From Cryptomeria japonica (taxonomy: Eukaryota; Streptophyta; Pinopsida; Cupressales; Cupressaceae), in assembly GCF_030272615.1 (NCBI RefSeq), contig NC_081408.1:342021793-342085792 (forward strand): a stretch of DNA of 64,000 nucleotides, read 5' to 3'. The notes beneath the pieces were generated by a model. That model made no database searches, was not told the origin of the DNA, and saw only the letters and a list, made by a program, of their open reading frames with translations. Made by a program: the position numbers and the translations under genes. Position 1 is the first letter of the stretch. Every line of letters begins with the position of its first letter. Below, in pieces: positions 10,792-21,269 of this stretch.

Positions 10792-12093
10792 ATGGCGAGT
10801 TCGTTAGGGAGAATAGAGGTGGAGAAATTTAACGGAAGTAATTTTGAGATGTGGAAGCTGAAGATGGAAGATCTGCTAATAGATCAAGATCTTTGGGATG
10901 CTATTGATGCGAATGTCCAAAAGCCCTCAGATCCTACTGCGGCAGCTCAGTATGATGTTATGGACCGGAAAGCCAAGGGTCTAATCAGACTGTGCCTGGC
11001 AGACTCTGTTCTAATCAATGTCCATGAAGAGAACTCTGCAAAGAAGCTATGGACTAAGCTTGGTGAGATGTATCAAGTGAAATCTTTATTAAATCAAATT
11101 TTCTTAAGAAAGAAACTATATTCCTTGAAGATGGAAGAGGGTGGACAAATTGCAGACCACCTGGAAGCATTCAATATGTTGGTGGCTCAATTAGTATCTG
11201 TTGGTGTTAAGATGGACGAGGAGGAGAAATGTCAGATCTTGCTTTGTTCTTTGCCTGATTCGTGGGATTCTCTTGTTATGGCTATCGGTAGTACTTCTGT
11301 TGTTTTGAAATCTGAAGACGTGGTGGGTGCCCTACTTGGTGAAGAGATGCGAAGGAAGGTATCCATCAGTTCAAAGGAAGCCCTAACCGTTCATGGAAGA
11401 CCTAAGGAGAAAGGCAAGAAGAATGAGAAGCGCGACAAGTCCAAATCCAAAGGGAGATCGAAATCTCCTGGAAAGTCCAAAGTCATTTGCTGGAATTGCG
11501 GTAAACCGGGTCACATCCGTAAGGACTGCAAAGAAGAAAAGAAGAAGAAGAAAAAGAAAAGGTTCGATTCTAATTCTGAGTCCGACAAGGAAGATGGCGA
11601 TGCATTTATTGTGGCTTTGGCGACTCATACAGGTAATGATGCCTGGCTAATTGACTCAGGTGCATCTTTTCATATGACTTCCAATAGAGATTGGTTTTCT
11701 GAATATGAAGGATTTAATGGAGGTAAGGTATACTTGGGTGATGATTCACCTCTAGACATTGTTGGTCGAGGTAAAGTTAGAATCAGGTTTTCTGATGGTA
11801 GAATAAAAAGGATTAATGGTGTGCTGCATATCCCTGGTTTAAAATGAAACCTGTTATCTGTGAGCAAACTAATAGATTCAGGTGTGCAGGTAGTCTTTTC
11901 TGAAACAGGATGTAAGATGATTAAGGGTGCTATGGTAGTTGCTAGAGGTGTCAGGTTTGGCACTTTGTATAAGCTTGAAGCATACACTGTTGAGTGTAAT
12001 AGCACTTCTGTAAAAAGTAAATGTGTGGATACTTCACTGGAAGATTTGAAGGTTTCACCTTCAGCAGATGGAAATGGTTTTTTGGGTACCTAA
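10792..12093 (+). pseudogene. C copy 2 gag-protease
   Basis: ATG 10792 (MASSLGRIEVEKFNG) is the natural start; upstream in-frame codons are leader. Gag, the zinc knuckle and the protease motif LIDSGASFHM are intact. TGA at 11845-11847 replaces CGA of copy 1, a CpG-decay change. The frame continues through VSKLIDSGVQVVFSE to TAA at 12091-12093, then the shared frameshift. Leader 10719-10791 lacks the ~36-bp block of copy 1. Confidence 0.92.
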
Positions 12094-12283
12094 GGGTGCT
12101 CTTTCGTCTGAAGCAAAGTTACCTGCAGAGAAGACTATGTTATGGCACCAGAGACTTGGCCACATTGGAGAAAAGGGTCTAAAGACCTTGAAAAATAAAA
12201 ACCTTGTTGAAGGTTTGAATGACTATAATCTTGACTTTGATTTTTGTGAGCATTGCATTTATGGAAAACAAAACCGCGTTTAG
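12068..12283 (+). pseudogene. C copy 2 GAG-pre-integrase segment
   Basis: It is equivalent to 6995-7210, with the same frame change and the same terminal TAG after GKQNRV. One residue change (C to Y in the GLNDYN motif) distinguishes it. The histidine and cysteine ligands HQRLGH and CEHC are present. Confidence 0.85.
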
Positions 12284-12316
12284 TTTTACTCGAGTTCTCA
12301 TAAAACTTGTGGTGTT

Positions 12317-14836
12317 TTGGATCTTATCCATTCTGATGTGTTTGGTCCAGTAGATGTCTCTTCGATTGGAAAATCCACATATTATGTTTCATTTATTGAT
12401 GATTTTAGTAGAAGGACATGGGTTTATTTTCTCAAGAGTAAATCTGAAGTTTTTAGTCGTTTTAAAGAATTTAAAGCAATGGTTGAGTTGCAGACTGGAA
12501 AGAAAATAAAATGTTTGAGAACTGATAATGGCGGTGAGTTTTGCTCTAATGATTTTGATAGATTTTGTAAAGACTGTGGAATTAATAGGCAGAAGACAAC
12601 TCCGTATTCTCCACAGCAGAATGGAGTTGCAGAAAGAATGAACAGGACACTGATGGAGAAGGCTAGGAGTATGTTGAGTGGTGCTGGTCTCGAACAAAAG
12701 TTTTGGGCTGAAGCTATTGCCACTGCTTGCTACCTGATTAACAGGTCTCCTACATCAGCTCTTGTTGATAAAACGCCTATGGAAGCATGGTCAGGTCACA
12801 AGCCTTCATTGAGACATCTTAGAGTTTTTGGTTGCGAGGCATATGCACATGTGCCAAAGGAGAAGTGAACAAAGTTGGAGAACAAGGCTGTGTAATGTAT
12901 CTTCATTGGGTATAGTTATGGTGTGAAAGGATACAAGCTTTGGGACCCTGTTGCACAAAAGGTAATTCACAGTAGAAGTGTTATTTTTAGAGAAATTAAG
13001 TCTCCTTCTGTTACATTGCAGCCAGAACAGACTAAAAAAGAAGATGTGATTCAACTTCCTTCTACACCTGAAAGAGTTGAATCGAGACCCCTAGATAGGC
13101 AAGAATTTGAGAGCTCGTCTAGCTCTGAATCTTTAGAAGAGGAGGAAGAACCTCCAACTCAGCTTGTTCGAAGGTCTACAAGACATAGACAACCACCTAA
13201 AAGGTATTCACCTGATGATTGGAGATGTATTTTTGCTCTGAATACTAGTGTGGATGAACCAAAATCTGTAGAAGAGGCATTAGGTATGAATGATGCAGAA
13301 TCCTGGAAGATTGCTATGGAGGAAGAAATGGCAGCTTTGAAAAAGAATGATACATGGGATCTTGTACCATTGCCTGAAGGACGAAAACCTGTTGGTTGTA
13401 AATGGGTGTTCAAGAAAAAGATTGGTTCAGATGGAAGCATTGAGAAGTATAAAGCAAGGTTGGTTGCAAAAGGCTACTCTCAGGTTGAGCGTGTTGATTA
13501 CGGTGAGATATTTTCTCCTGTTGCAAAAATGACGTCCATTAGATTTTTGCTTTCTATTGCTACTGCTTATGATTTAGAGGTTGAGCAAATGGATGTGAAA
13601 ACTACTTTCCTTCATGGTGATTTGGAGGAAGATATTTATATGACACAGCCGGAGCACTATGTGGTGAAAGGCAAAAGTAATTTGGTCTGTAAATTGAAGA
13701 AATCTTTGTATGGCCTCAAACAAAGTCCTAGGATGTGGTACCAGAAATTTGATACATATGTGTTGAGTTTGGGATTTGAACGTTCTAAATCAGATCACTG
13801 TGTTTATTATAAATCTTATGGTGATAATTTCTTATTCATTGCATTGTATGTTGATGATATGTTATTCATTGGCAAAGGGAAAGGTATGATTTCAGAACTA
13901 AAGTCTCAGCTCGCTGCTAAATTTGAAATGAATGATCTTGGTGCAGCAAAGCACATTCTTAGGATGGAAATTAGAAGAGATAGGGTGAACAGAAAGCTAT
14001 GGCTAGGCCAGAGTAAGTATGTGAATTCAGTGTTACAGAGGTTCAACATGCAGAATTGTAGACCATTGAGTGTTCCTTTTACAGTTGGAATGAAACTATC
14101 TATTTCAGATTGTCCTACATCCCCATTGGAGATGGAAGACATGAGTAGAGTGCCTTACCAGAGTGCGGTTGGAAGCTTGATGTATGCTATGGTCTGTACT
14201 AGACCAGATATTGCCCAAGCAGTGGGAGTACTTTCTAGATATATGTCTAATCCTGGTAGAGTTCATTGGGATGCAGTCAAAAGAGTCTTCAGATATTTGA
14301 AGGGTACCTCAGAGTATTCTTTGTGTTATCATGGTAATTCAGTTGGAGACACGACTTCCCTTGATATCCATGGTTATGTGGATTCAGATTGGGCAGGTGA
14401 TATTGATAGCAGAAGATCCACCAGTGCTTATGTGTTTACTTTGTTTGGTGGTGCAATTAGTTGGATGAGTAAGCGACAGGCTGTGGTTGCTTTATCCACT
14501 ACTGAAGCAGAGTATATGGCAGCTACTCATGCTTGTAAAGAGGCCATTTGGCTTAAGATACTGTGTTCGGATATTGGAATAAAATAAGGTACAGTGACAG
14601 TTTACTGTGACAGTCAGAGTGCAATTAGCCTAGCTAAGAACCCGACATTTCATGCCCGGACCAAACATATTGATGTTCAGTATCATTTTGTTAGAGATAT
14701 GGTCGAAGATGGTAGGGTGAAGCTGGTTAAGGTGGAAACTTTGATGAATGTTGCAGATGCTTTAACTAAGGCTGTGAGCACAGAGAAGTTCAGATGGTGT
14801 TCAGAGTCTATGGGCCTTATGGCCCCTAGCAATTGA
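12317..14836 (+). pseudogene. C copy 2 integrase, RT and RNase H
   Basis: It is colinear with 7244-9763. It has the integrase D,D35E, YVDDM in RT, and the RNase H motifs. Private lesions are TGA at 12866-12868 (CGA in copy 1) and a TAA a few codons on, at about 12893, where copy 1 has AAA; the reading frame reopens immediately. The TAA at 14585-14587 is shared with copy 1. Purine tract AAGTGGGAGATT precedes LTR3. Confidence 0.92.
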
Positions 14837-14892
14837 TTCATTGTGTTGACATTCCCTTCCGCTCTTGCAAGGTGTTCGACAAGTGGGAGATT

Positions 14893-15776
14893 TGTTGGGA
14901 AAAATGGTGTCTCAACCTTGCATTTATGTGAGGTTACTATTTATAGTAAGTTTTTATTTGAGCACGAAATGGTGCGAAACTCTCCCTGAAGCTTCTGGTT
15001 GGCTAGATAAGCATTCCGGTTAAGTTGCGTCGCAAGGTCAAAGCTAGTTTTGAAGATATTAAAGTTTTCATCTTGGAGGGGTGCAATAAAATGTTTAAAC
15101 TTAATTTTGGGGACTTTAGAGGCTTTGAAATGCCCTGAAAAGTGGCCGTAACCGGTGAAGCGGTTTACGAGGTGATAGAGCACTTCGCGAGCTTTCCGGC
15201 GCTTCAAACGGTTCGTCAATCGGACACCCGGTTCTCAAGTTATGGCCTCCGGAAGTTTGTACTCCTGAAATAGGAAATTTTTTTTGTATCGGATACATAA
15301 ATGAGCTGTAAAAGGGAGCGACACGTGTTGATGTGTACTTTAATGTTTCATAGAAGGGAGATAAGGTCGGCTACACCTTATTGGGTGGTTTTAGCCCATG
15401 GTTTTATAATACCGTTTGACGGTTTCTTGTATTGTATCTCCTATTTATGAGGTGTGTGAGATAGAGGTTGTGTGTAAGAGTCTTATGGCTATTGAATTGC
15501 CTCTGAATCTCTGATTAGTGGTACTCCTGTGAAGAGCTTGCTCTGCAAGTATGTTGTAATCTGTTTTGATTGCTGAATAAAATATTGAGCTGCTTTTGGA
15601 GGGTGGGGTTTTTCTCCCGAAAGGGTTTTCCCCATGTAAATCATTGTGTTGTGGTATGATTGTTATTATATCTATTTCTATTTTCTGTAACTGTTGTAAT
15701 GATCTGAAAAAGTTTTGCATTACCCTCCTCTCAAGGTTAGTGTAGGAAGTTGTTTCCGCTACTTAACTTCCTTACA
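14893..15776 (+). repeat. C LTR3 (884 bp)
   Basis: It ends CTTCCTTACA directly before the CAATA target duplication at 15777-15781. It has several private changes, two of them CpG-decay type (TTCATC near 15069, CCATGT near 15633). Confidence 0.95.
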
Positions 15777-16394
15777 CAATAGGGTTTGGATCTCCATTCT
15801 TCTTATCTCCATTGATCTTGCTTGATATATTTGCTCTCAAATTTTATGTGCACAAGAGCTCAACAAAGAACGGTAATGTGGTTGCAAGTAGGCTTAATTG
15901 CATATGCAAGTTTGAAAGCATAGTCAAGGCTGAATGCATAGTGAGGGTTTGCTAATGAAGGAAGCATCTCCTTATATAGAAGACATTATAAGAAATGGAG
16001 GGATAAGATTGAGAGGTGTAAAAGAGGTTAGCTATGATTAGAGGGTAGGTAAAGAAAATAATAAAATAATGAGAGTAGGTAGTGTATGAATTAAGAGATG
16101 AATGACATGTGTCATGGGTAAAAAAGGCTAATGAATTAATTAAATAAATAAAGATTTATTTAATTAATAGAAAAAGTGGGATCAATTAAATAAAAAAGAT
16201 ATTTATTTAATTTAGGAAAAGGGTAATTTAAATAAATAAATGTATTTATTAAAATGAGAAATAAGGCTAGAAGAGGATAAATGAATTAATTAAATAAATA
16301 AAGATTTATTTAATTAATAGAAGAATTAGGCTAAAAATAATTAAATAAATAAAGATATTTATTTAATTAGACATGACAATTTTAGGTGTCTACA
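15777..16394 (-). repeat. B 3' LTR, second fragment
   Basis: The first five bases are the C target duplication. The rest matches 27834-28397, and it ends GGTGTCTACA. On the minus strand this end is the LTR start, TGTAGACACC. It carries the AT-rich palindromes annotated below and is slightly longer than the upper LTR because one palindrome unit is extra. Confidence 0.9.
16130..16378. repeat. Cluster of AT-rich perfect and near-perfect hairpins in B LTR
   Basis: At least four inverted repeats of the type ATTAATTAAATAAAT / ATTTATTTAATTAAT with short loops. The clearest has arms 16135-16149 and 16154-16168 around AAAG. Others lie near 16185-16215, 16283-16318 and 16340-16372. The other LTR of B has the same cluster at 28190-28372, so it was present at insertion. 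In element orientation they lie in the first ~260 bp of the LTR. Confidence 0.8.
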
Positions 16395-16406
16395 TTTTAC
16401 CCCTCT
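16395..16406 (-). other. Polypurine tract of B
   Basis: On the minus strand it reads AGAGGGGTAAAA directly before the LTR start TGTAGACACC. It fixes the element orientation together with the PBS at 27647-27664. Confidence 0.8.
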
Positions 16407-16611
16407 TTGAGCTAATGCAGCTTGTCGCATTGTTTCAAAGATGATAATATGAACTGATACAATGTTGCCCCAAGATGGGAATGATATGCCCCCTCGAGAG
16501 ACTAGATGAAAATGTCTGAAAAGATCATAGACAATCTCTCGATAAGAAAGAAAGGCTAGAATGGACTGACCGGATAGAGTGACAAAGTCATGGGATAAAG
16601 AAGACTGACTC

Positions 16612-16652
16612 GGGCTAGGGCTAGGGCTAGGGCTAGGGCAGTCTATAAAATA
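16612..16652 (+). promoter_or_regulatory. GGGCTA repeat plus TATA box upstream of antisense PMD gene
   Basis: Four and a half copies of GGGCTA (16612-16638) are followed by TATAAAATA at 16644-16652. About 90 bp downstream is the ATG of the antisense exon. The spacing leaves room for a start site near 16675 and a short leader. The strand is opposite to the element's own transcription. The promoter role is inference from motif and position. Confidence 0.55.
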
Positions 16653-16741
16653 GACCATGAGGGGAATACATCCTCATTGTCATCCACACATCCAAGATAT
16701 TAGAGTGCAGAGAGAAAATAGAGTAGTAGCAGTCAGTAGCA

Positions 16742-16807
16742 ATGGCATTGGTGCATAGATTCGGTCACGTTCACCAATTTCAGAGGCCAGGTGACGTAGG
16801 AGAGCTG
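16742..16807 (+). CDS. Exon 1 of antisense PMD gene in B
   Basis: ATG 16742 opens 22 codons (MALVHRFGHVHQFQRPGDVG, then EL) that end exactly at a consensus donor CTG|GTAAGT (16808-16813). The first exon is phase 0, and the acceptor at 17739-17740 also leads into a phase-0 exon in the PMD frame. It is too short to stand alone as an ORF. The evidence is the join of TATA box, ATG, donor, acceptor and frame. Splicing is predicted, not shown. Confidence 0.6.
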
Positions 16808-16914
16808 GTAAGTACCATAAAACTTTCTTGTACTTTGCCGCATTAATTGTTGTCATAAATGCATGCCAAGTAGTGAAATAAATGCACTCTCGGTAGGTCT
16901 AGAAAAAATGTCAA

Positions 16915-17215
16915 GCGGGGTAAAAATGTCAACACGCATCTGTGTTGGTGCCAGGAACATCTAGGTTGGCTAGGCGTGTCTGCGTTGGTGCTAAACGTGT
17001 CTATGCTGGGAAAAGCGTGTGTGCCAGATGCGAGCATGTCTGGATTGTGCAAGCACGTTTGTGATATGTGGGCACGTCTATGTAGGATAGGTGTGTTTGT
17101 GTAGAATAGAGGCACGTCTGTGTAGTTTAGGTGCATCTATGCAAAGTAGGCGCCTCTGTGCAGTCTTTAAGCGCGTTTATGTCTTCAAGGCACGTTTGTG
17201 TCTTCAAGGTTAAAT
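16915..17215 (+). repeat. Degenerate ACGYGTCTRTGT repeats
   Basis: About ten imperfect copies occur with roughly 25-30 bp spacing, for example GGCGTGTCTGCGTTGG, AACGTGTCTATGC, GGCACGTCTATGTAGG, GGCACGTCTGTGTAG. The same motif occurs on the minus strand in the gag leader of B (25860-26100 and 27290-27560), so it lies near the 5' end of both predicted transcripts. Confidence 0.65.
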
Positions 17216-17218
17216 TGG

Positions 17219-17704
17219 CAGTTTTGTGATGAACATACACTGTCGATTGGATAAGCTGCTAAGAGGATACACTCAAGCAGGTCCTCTAGGAAAGACTAGG
17301 ATAGCAGATAGGGATAGGATTGATAATTCTATGATAGAACATACGTTGCCAATCAAGAAACTACTCAAGAGGATACACTCAAGCAGAGGCCCTAGGATAA
17401 GATAAATCAAGGCACTTTGTGATGAATAGTGAGTACCAAGACATAGTACTTTGTGATGAACAGAGAGTACTAATATGAGAAGCACTTTGTGATGAATAGG
17501 GAGTGCAAATATGAGAAGCACTTTGTGATGAATAGGGAGTGCAAGAACACGTAGTACTTTGTGATGAACAGGGAATACCACTAGGAGTAGAAGCAACACT
17601 TTGTGATGAACAGTGAGTGTCACTAGGATAGATAACAACACTTTGTGATAAATAGTGAGTGTCACTGGAATAGATAGCAACACTTTGTGATGAACAGTGA
17701 GTGT
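17219..17704 (+). repeat. Tandem array of hairpin units with covarying stems
   Basis: Eight units start at 17412, 17446, 17482, 17518, 17554, 17596, 17638 and 17680, and a looser relative is at 17219-17242. Each is a 5-bp stem, a 15-nt loop of the type TTGTGATGAAYAGNG, and the stem complement. Stem pairs are GTACT/AGTAC, GCACT/AGTGC (two) and ACACT/AGTGT (three). The units at 17412 and 17554 have one mismatch each. Spacing is 34, then 36 three times, then 42 three times. The last unit ends 36 nt before the predicted splice acceptor. Confidence 0.75.
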
Positions 17705-17740
17705 CACTTGGATTGACATGATTGATTTGCCTGACTGCAG

Positions 17741-19717
17741 GAGTATTTGCCTATGCTGGAGTCACGAGAGAGATTCCCATCGACTCAGAGGTTATGACCA
17801 GAGCTGACATTCGAGGATAGAGCTGCCATTAAGGTTATGGGTCTAAGATATATTCTATATGTGCCTGATTTTTGGGCGGACATGGGTTTGCTGACTCCAC
17901 TGGCTGAGAGATGGCACTCAGAGACATGTACATTTCATTTGTCGATGGGTGAGATGACAGTCACCTTAGAGGATGTGTACATGATACTACAGATACCGAT
18001 CTATGGGGAGTTGATTCCTTATGATCGAGATGGAGACAGGGAGGCATTGAGACAAGTGTTTTGGGATTCAGGACTAGAGATGAGGGCTAGACACATGGCA
18101 TGGGACACGATGACTGCGACAGGACTAGCACTACCAGTAGTGTTAGGAGGAGTGATCAGTGGGTTCCTGTGTCCAAATAGGGTGACACGAGGGTTGGTTG
18201 TGGGCTGGGGGAGTACCTTGGAGACATTGGTTACACAACATACCAGATATGCTTGGGGACTGTGCGTGCTAGCACACTTGTACTATGAGCTTCATTAGTT
18301 TGTTTATCATGGATTCGTAGAATTGGGCTGCAAAGTTACATTGTTGCAGGTTTGGGCATATGATCATCTGCCTGTCACACGATCGATACATTTCAGAGGT
18401 CGGGGTTATGGAAGTAGTTTTGTTTATCTATACAATATGATTACCTCACAGCCACAGATTGGTAGGTTGGAGCACTAGCATCGAGTGATCGATGAGATTG
18501 ACACTCTGATATGGAGGTCATACTGCGAGTGCGAGTAGTGGGAGGATGATGCAGCGGACCTACCCTATACCTTCAGGAGCAGATATCTGATTGGGCAGAT
18601 GCCCTATATATTGGAGAGGCAGTTAGTGGACAGGGTATGCAGGCAGTTTGGTAGGATCCAACGGATACCATGGGGTTCTGGTATGTATGCGTGGACAATG
18701 CGAGATTAGGCACACTTTGAGCCACTGTTATCATATGATCAGGCCATGATGTAGCTGGTAGAGATGGTGCCTATGCCATGGAATATGTGGCCTGAGATTG
18801 AGGATGCAGGGATGGATGTAGAGTATACTGCATATTGGGCAGAGTATCCATTTCCACGCCTGACAAAACCAGGTGAGCAGATAGATGGAGATGGCAGAGG
18901 GGATGAGGATGATGATGGAGATGGTGGAGGTAGAGGTCGATGGAGGAGGCGAGGTGCAGTTGGAGAGAGGAGAGTGGCTCCACGGAGAGAGGGTGGGGAG
19001 GAGAGATAGGCTTGGGTGGTGAGGGGTCACAGTGGATTACCATTACAGATGCCAGCAGCATAGGGTCCGAGATAGGTGCAGGGATAGGGATAAAGACAGG
19101 TACAGGTACAAGCATAGGCACAACCACTAGTACAGAGGGAGCCACAGGAACAGGGGGCCGAGGAGGAGGAGGATGAGCTATTTGAGCTGAGGGAGATCTA
19201 CCAAGGATAGGCAGATGAGATCCAGGATCTGGAGAGGGAGACAACTAGGCTTAGATGATAGCTGAGGGATACTAAGCGGGAGCTGGATCAAGCTATCCAG
19301 TGCTACATTGAGGCTGAGACAACACTGAGGGCTGGGAGGAAGGCAGTAGAGGACACAGGGGCTGGATACGCCTATTTTCTGCAGGGAGGGGAGGAGATAG
19401 GTTATTGGCGAGACCTATACTACGGGGTAGTGCCACCAGAGCAGCGGGCGAGGAGCTTCTACAGACCATCACGGACAGCGATGACTACTAGAGGGAGTCA
19501 GAGGAGATAGGCGTCCAGCGGTGGGGTTATGGGTCCGCCACCACCACCAGATAGAGGGGGTAGGAGAGATGATCCTGGGGTGGGTCCTTCTAGGGTTCGG
19601 TCTCCATCGAGGCCAGCGGCTCTGAGGGAGGGAGTTCATCATAGCCTTAAAGGGCTCCCTATGTATCAGGTTTGTACCATTTTGTATTATGATGTAGACA
19701 CCTTCGGGTGGTCATAG
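17741..19717 (+). pseudogene. Exon 2: plant mobile domain (PMD) protein, antisense to B gag
   Basis: One frame runs from the acceptor to 19717. The stretch about 17798-18295 is open and is clearly a plant mobile domain: VPDFWADMGLL, then ERWHSETCTFHL, then TLEDVYMILQIPIYGE, the fold of MAIN/MAIL1 and PP7-long-form proteins. After the TAG at 18296-18298 the domain continues (LPVTRSIHFRGRGY, then MPYILERQLVDRVCRQFG). It is followed by a Gly/Asp/Arg-rich stretch (18885-19010), a coiled-coil-like segment (about 19180-19350) and a basic Pro-rich tail. Nearly all of the roughly 16 stops are TAG; the earliest is TGA at 17795-17797. Host PMD proteins act in the nucleus in gene expression and transposon silencing. 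This copy is dead, but its domain is well preserved. Confidence 0.85.
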
Positions 19718-21260
19718 CCATATGATTTTGACATCATTTTATCATGACACTTTTGATTATATATATATATATATATGAGATGATTCACCTTTGCGGTAGC
19801 TATATGCATGTTTACCTATGTGATTCTTATGTTCCTATGATGTATGTTTCTATATGATGCTTATGATATGGATGCAAATATGTACATAAATTTTTTATGT
19901 TGTTAATGTGTTATGTATGATGCAAATGTAAATGTGTGAAATGAAGATGAATATGACAATGCAAATGTAAAATGTGCTAATATTTGTTGTGTGCATGATG
20001 TGATGCAATTGTGATATCTATATGTATGTATGAAATGCTTATATGTGGTAATGCAGGTGCAAACTACATGAAATGCAAATATTTTTGGTGTGTCATTATA
20101 CTCAGTCGTGTGATAGTAGGCTACATGAACTTAGGAAGGATGATGAAAGTCAATCAAGAACGGGGGATGGAAGACAAAAGATATGAAAGTGAAAGAGATT
20201 CTTGTGCGTTATCATCATTGAGCTTTATTATGGCAAGTAGGTTATGACAATCGAGGCATATGTTCGACCCAGAAAGTCATTGTACCTATTTGCATGGAGA
20301 TTAGACAGTCACAAACAAGGAATGCCCCAGTTCACACTAGACTCATAGTGTCCTCATATGCTTGGACAAGTGATAGCATTACTAAGAGACATCCTGGAAA
20401 AGCTAAAAGACATGTCACCAAAAGATAAAATCAAAATAACACCAAGAATCGACACCAACATCCACTGTAATCCTCAAGTTTAGTGTCTCTTGTCACTTGT
20501 ATAAGTCTTATTTGATTGTGGTCACAATGTTTACTTTCACAAAAAGGATAGATCACACTAAACCATAATGTTGTCTGAGTCTGTTGAAATATTTGATTTG
20601 TTGAAGCCCATTGTTACTACTATGTCTCATCTAAAACTGACTGAATCCATGAAACTAATACTTTATTGTGGAGAATAAGAAACTTTATTGCGGATCGATG
20701 ATGCAAATTTTGCTTTATTGTGGATTGTGCACAGATAGATTGAAGAAAACTAGAAGAAACTGTACTCCTCAGAACAAGCGATGCTCTCAGTTCCACACCC
20801 ATCACTAGACGTAGGATTTGCCTTAGCCACAGATAGGAGCTGATTTATTATGGATGGAAAGGGGTGAAAAGGAATGTTTATTATAAATGGCTAACCAATC
20901 TTAGGTAGATCAATAACAAGCCATGATGGGAATGGGTAAGATTGCTATGAATGAATAGGTCGTGAGTGTGTGCAAAGTGAAGTGATGAAAGAGAATCCTG
21001 AAGGAGGGAGGAGCAATGTCTCTACACATGGCACTAGTGACCCAGTTTTCACCATGGTACTTGCCCAGGGCACCACCGAAGTGGTTTTCATCGTTGGACG
21101 AAATATTTTTCTGTTTTTCAATTTTTTTCTTTTTGTTGTCACAAGGCGTCTGTTTGACAGGTTTTCACCAAGTAACGATTTTTTATTTTTTATGATTTTT
21201 TTTTTGGTCTTTTTGAATTTTTTTATTTTTTTGTATTTTTGAATTAGGATACTCTGAAGA
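19718..21260. other. B internal region between PMD gene and integrase tail
   Basis: No coding similarity was seen on either strand. It holds an (AT)n tract at 19758-19776, ATG-rich T/A sequence to about 20100, and a T-rich stretch at 21105-21245. It is noncoding sequence lying between the 3' ends of the two opposed genes. Confidence 0.6.
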
Positions 21261-21269
21261 GCTATGTGT

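Larger units (their letters stand above)
4714..15776 (+). mobile_element. Tnt1/Tork-like copia array C: three LTRs, two internal domains
   Basis: The structure is LTR1 4714-5594, internal 1 5595-9819, LTR2 9820-10703, internal 2 10704-14892, LTR3 14893-15776. The whole 11.06-kb block is flanked by one perfect target duplication, CAATA at 4709-4713 and 15777-15781. The empty site is visible in the other B LTR at 27829-27833. The two internal domains are near-identical and share disabling changes. The gag, zinc knuckle, protease and integrase motifs resemble the Tnt1/Tork group. Confidence 0.95.
16808..17740 (+). other. Predicted 933-nt intron of antisense PMD gene
   Basis: The donor is GTAAGT at 16808. 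The acceptor is a pyrimidine-containing stretch ending CTGACTGCAG at 17731-17740. The intron contains the degenerate GYGTCTGTG repeats (16915-17215) and the hairpin array (17219-17704). There is no coding similarity inside it on the plus strand. Confidence 0.55.

Noticed and set aside
17219-17704. Regularly spaced repeats considered as a CRISPR array.
   Set aside because: Spacers are short, similar to each other and irregular, and the context is a plant retroelement.
17273-17719. A 148-codon minus-strand ORF with HHKVL repeats over the hairpin array.
   Set aside because: Most units are 36 or 42 bp long, so any stop-free unit stays open when repeated. It has no similarity to a known protein, and the stem covariation explains the sequence better. 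Kept as an alternative reading.
18731-19244. Minus-strand Pro/Ser/His-rich ORFs of 99 and 157 codons.
   Set aside because: They are antisense shadows of the Gly/Asp/Arg-rich part of the PMD frame, which has the domain support.
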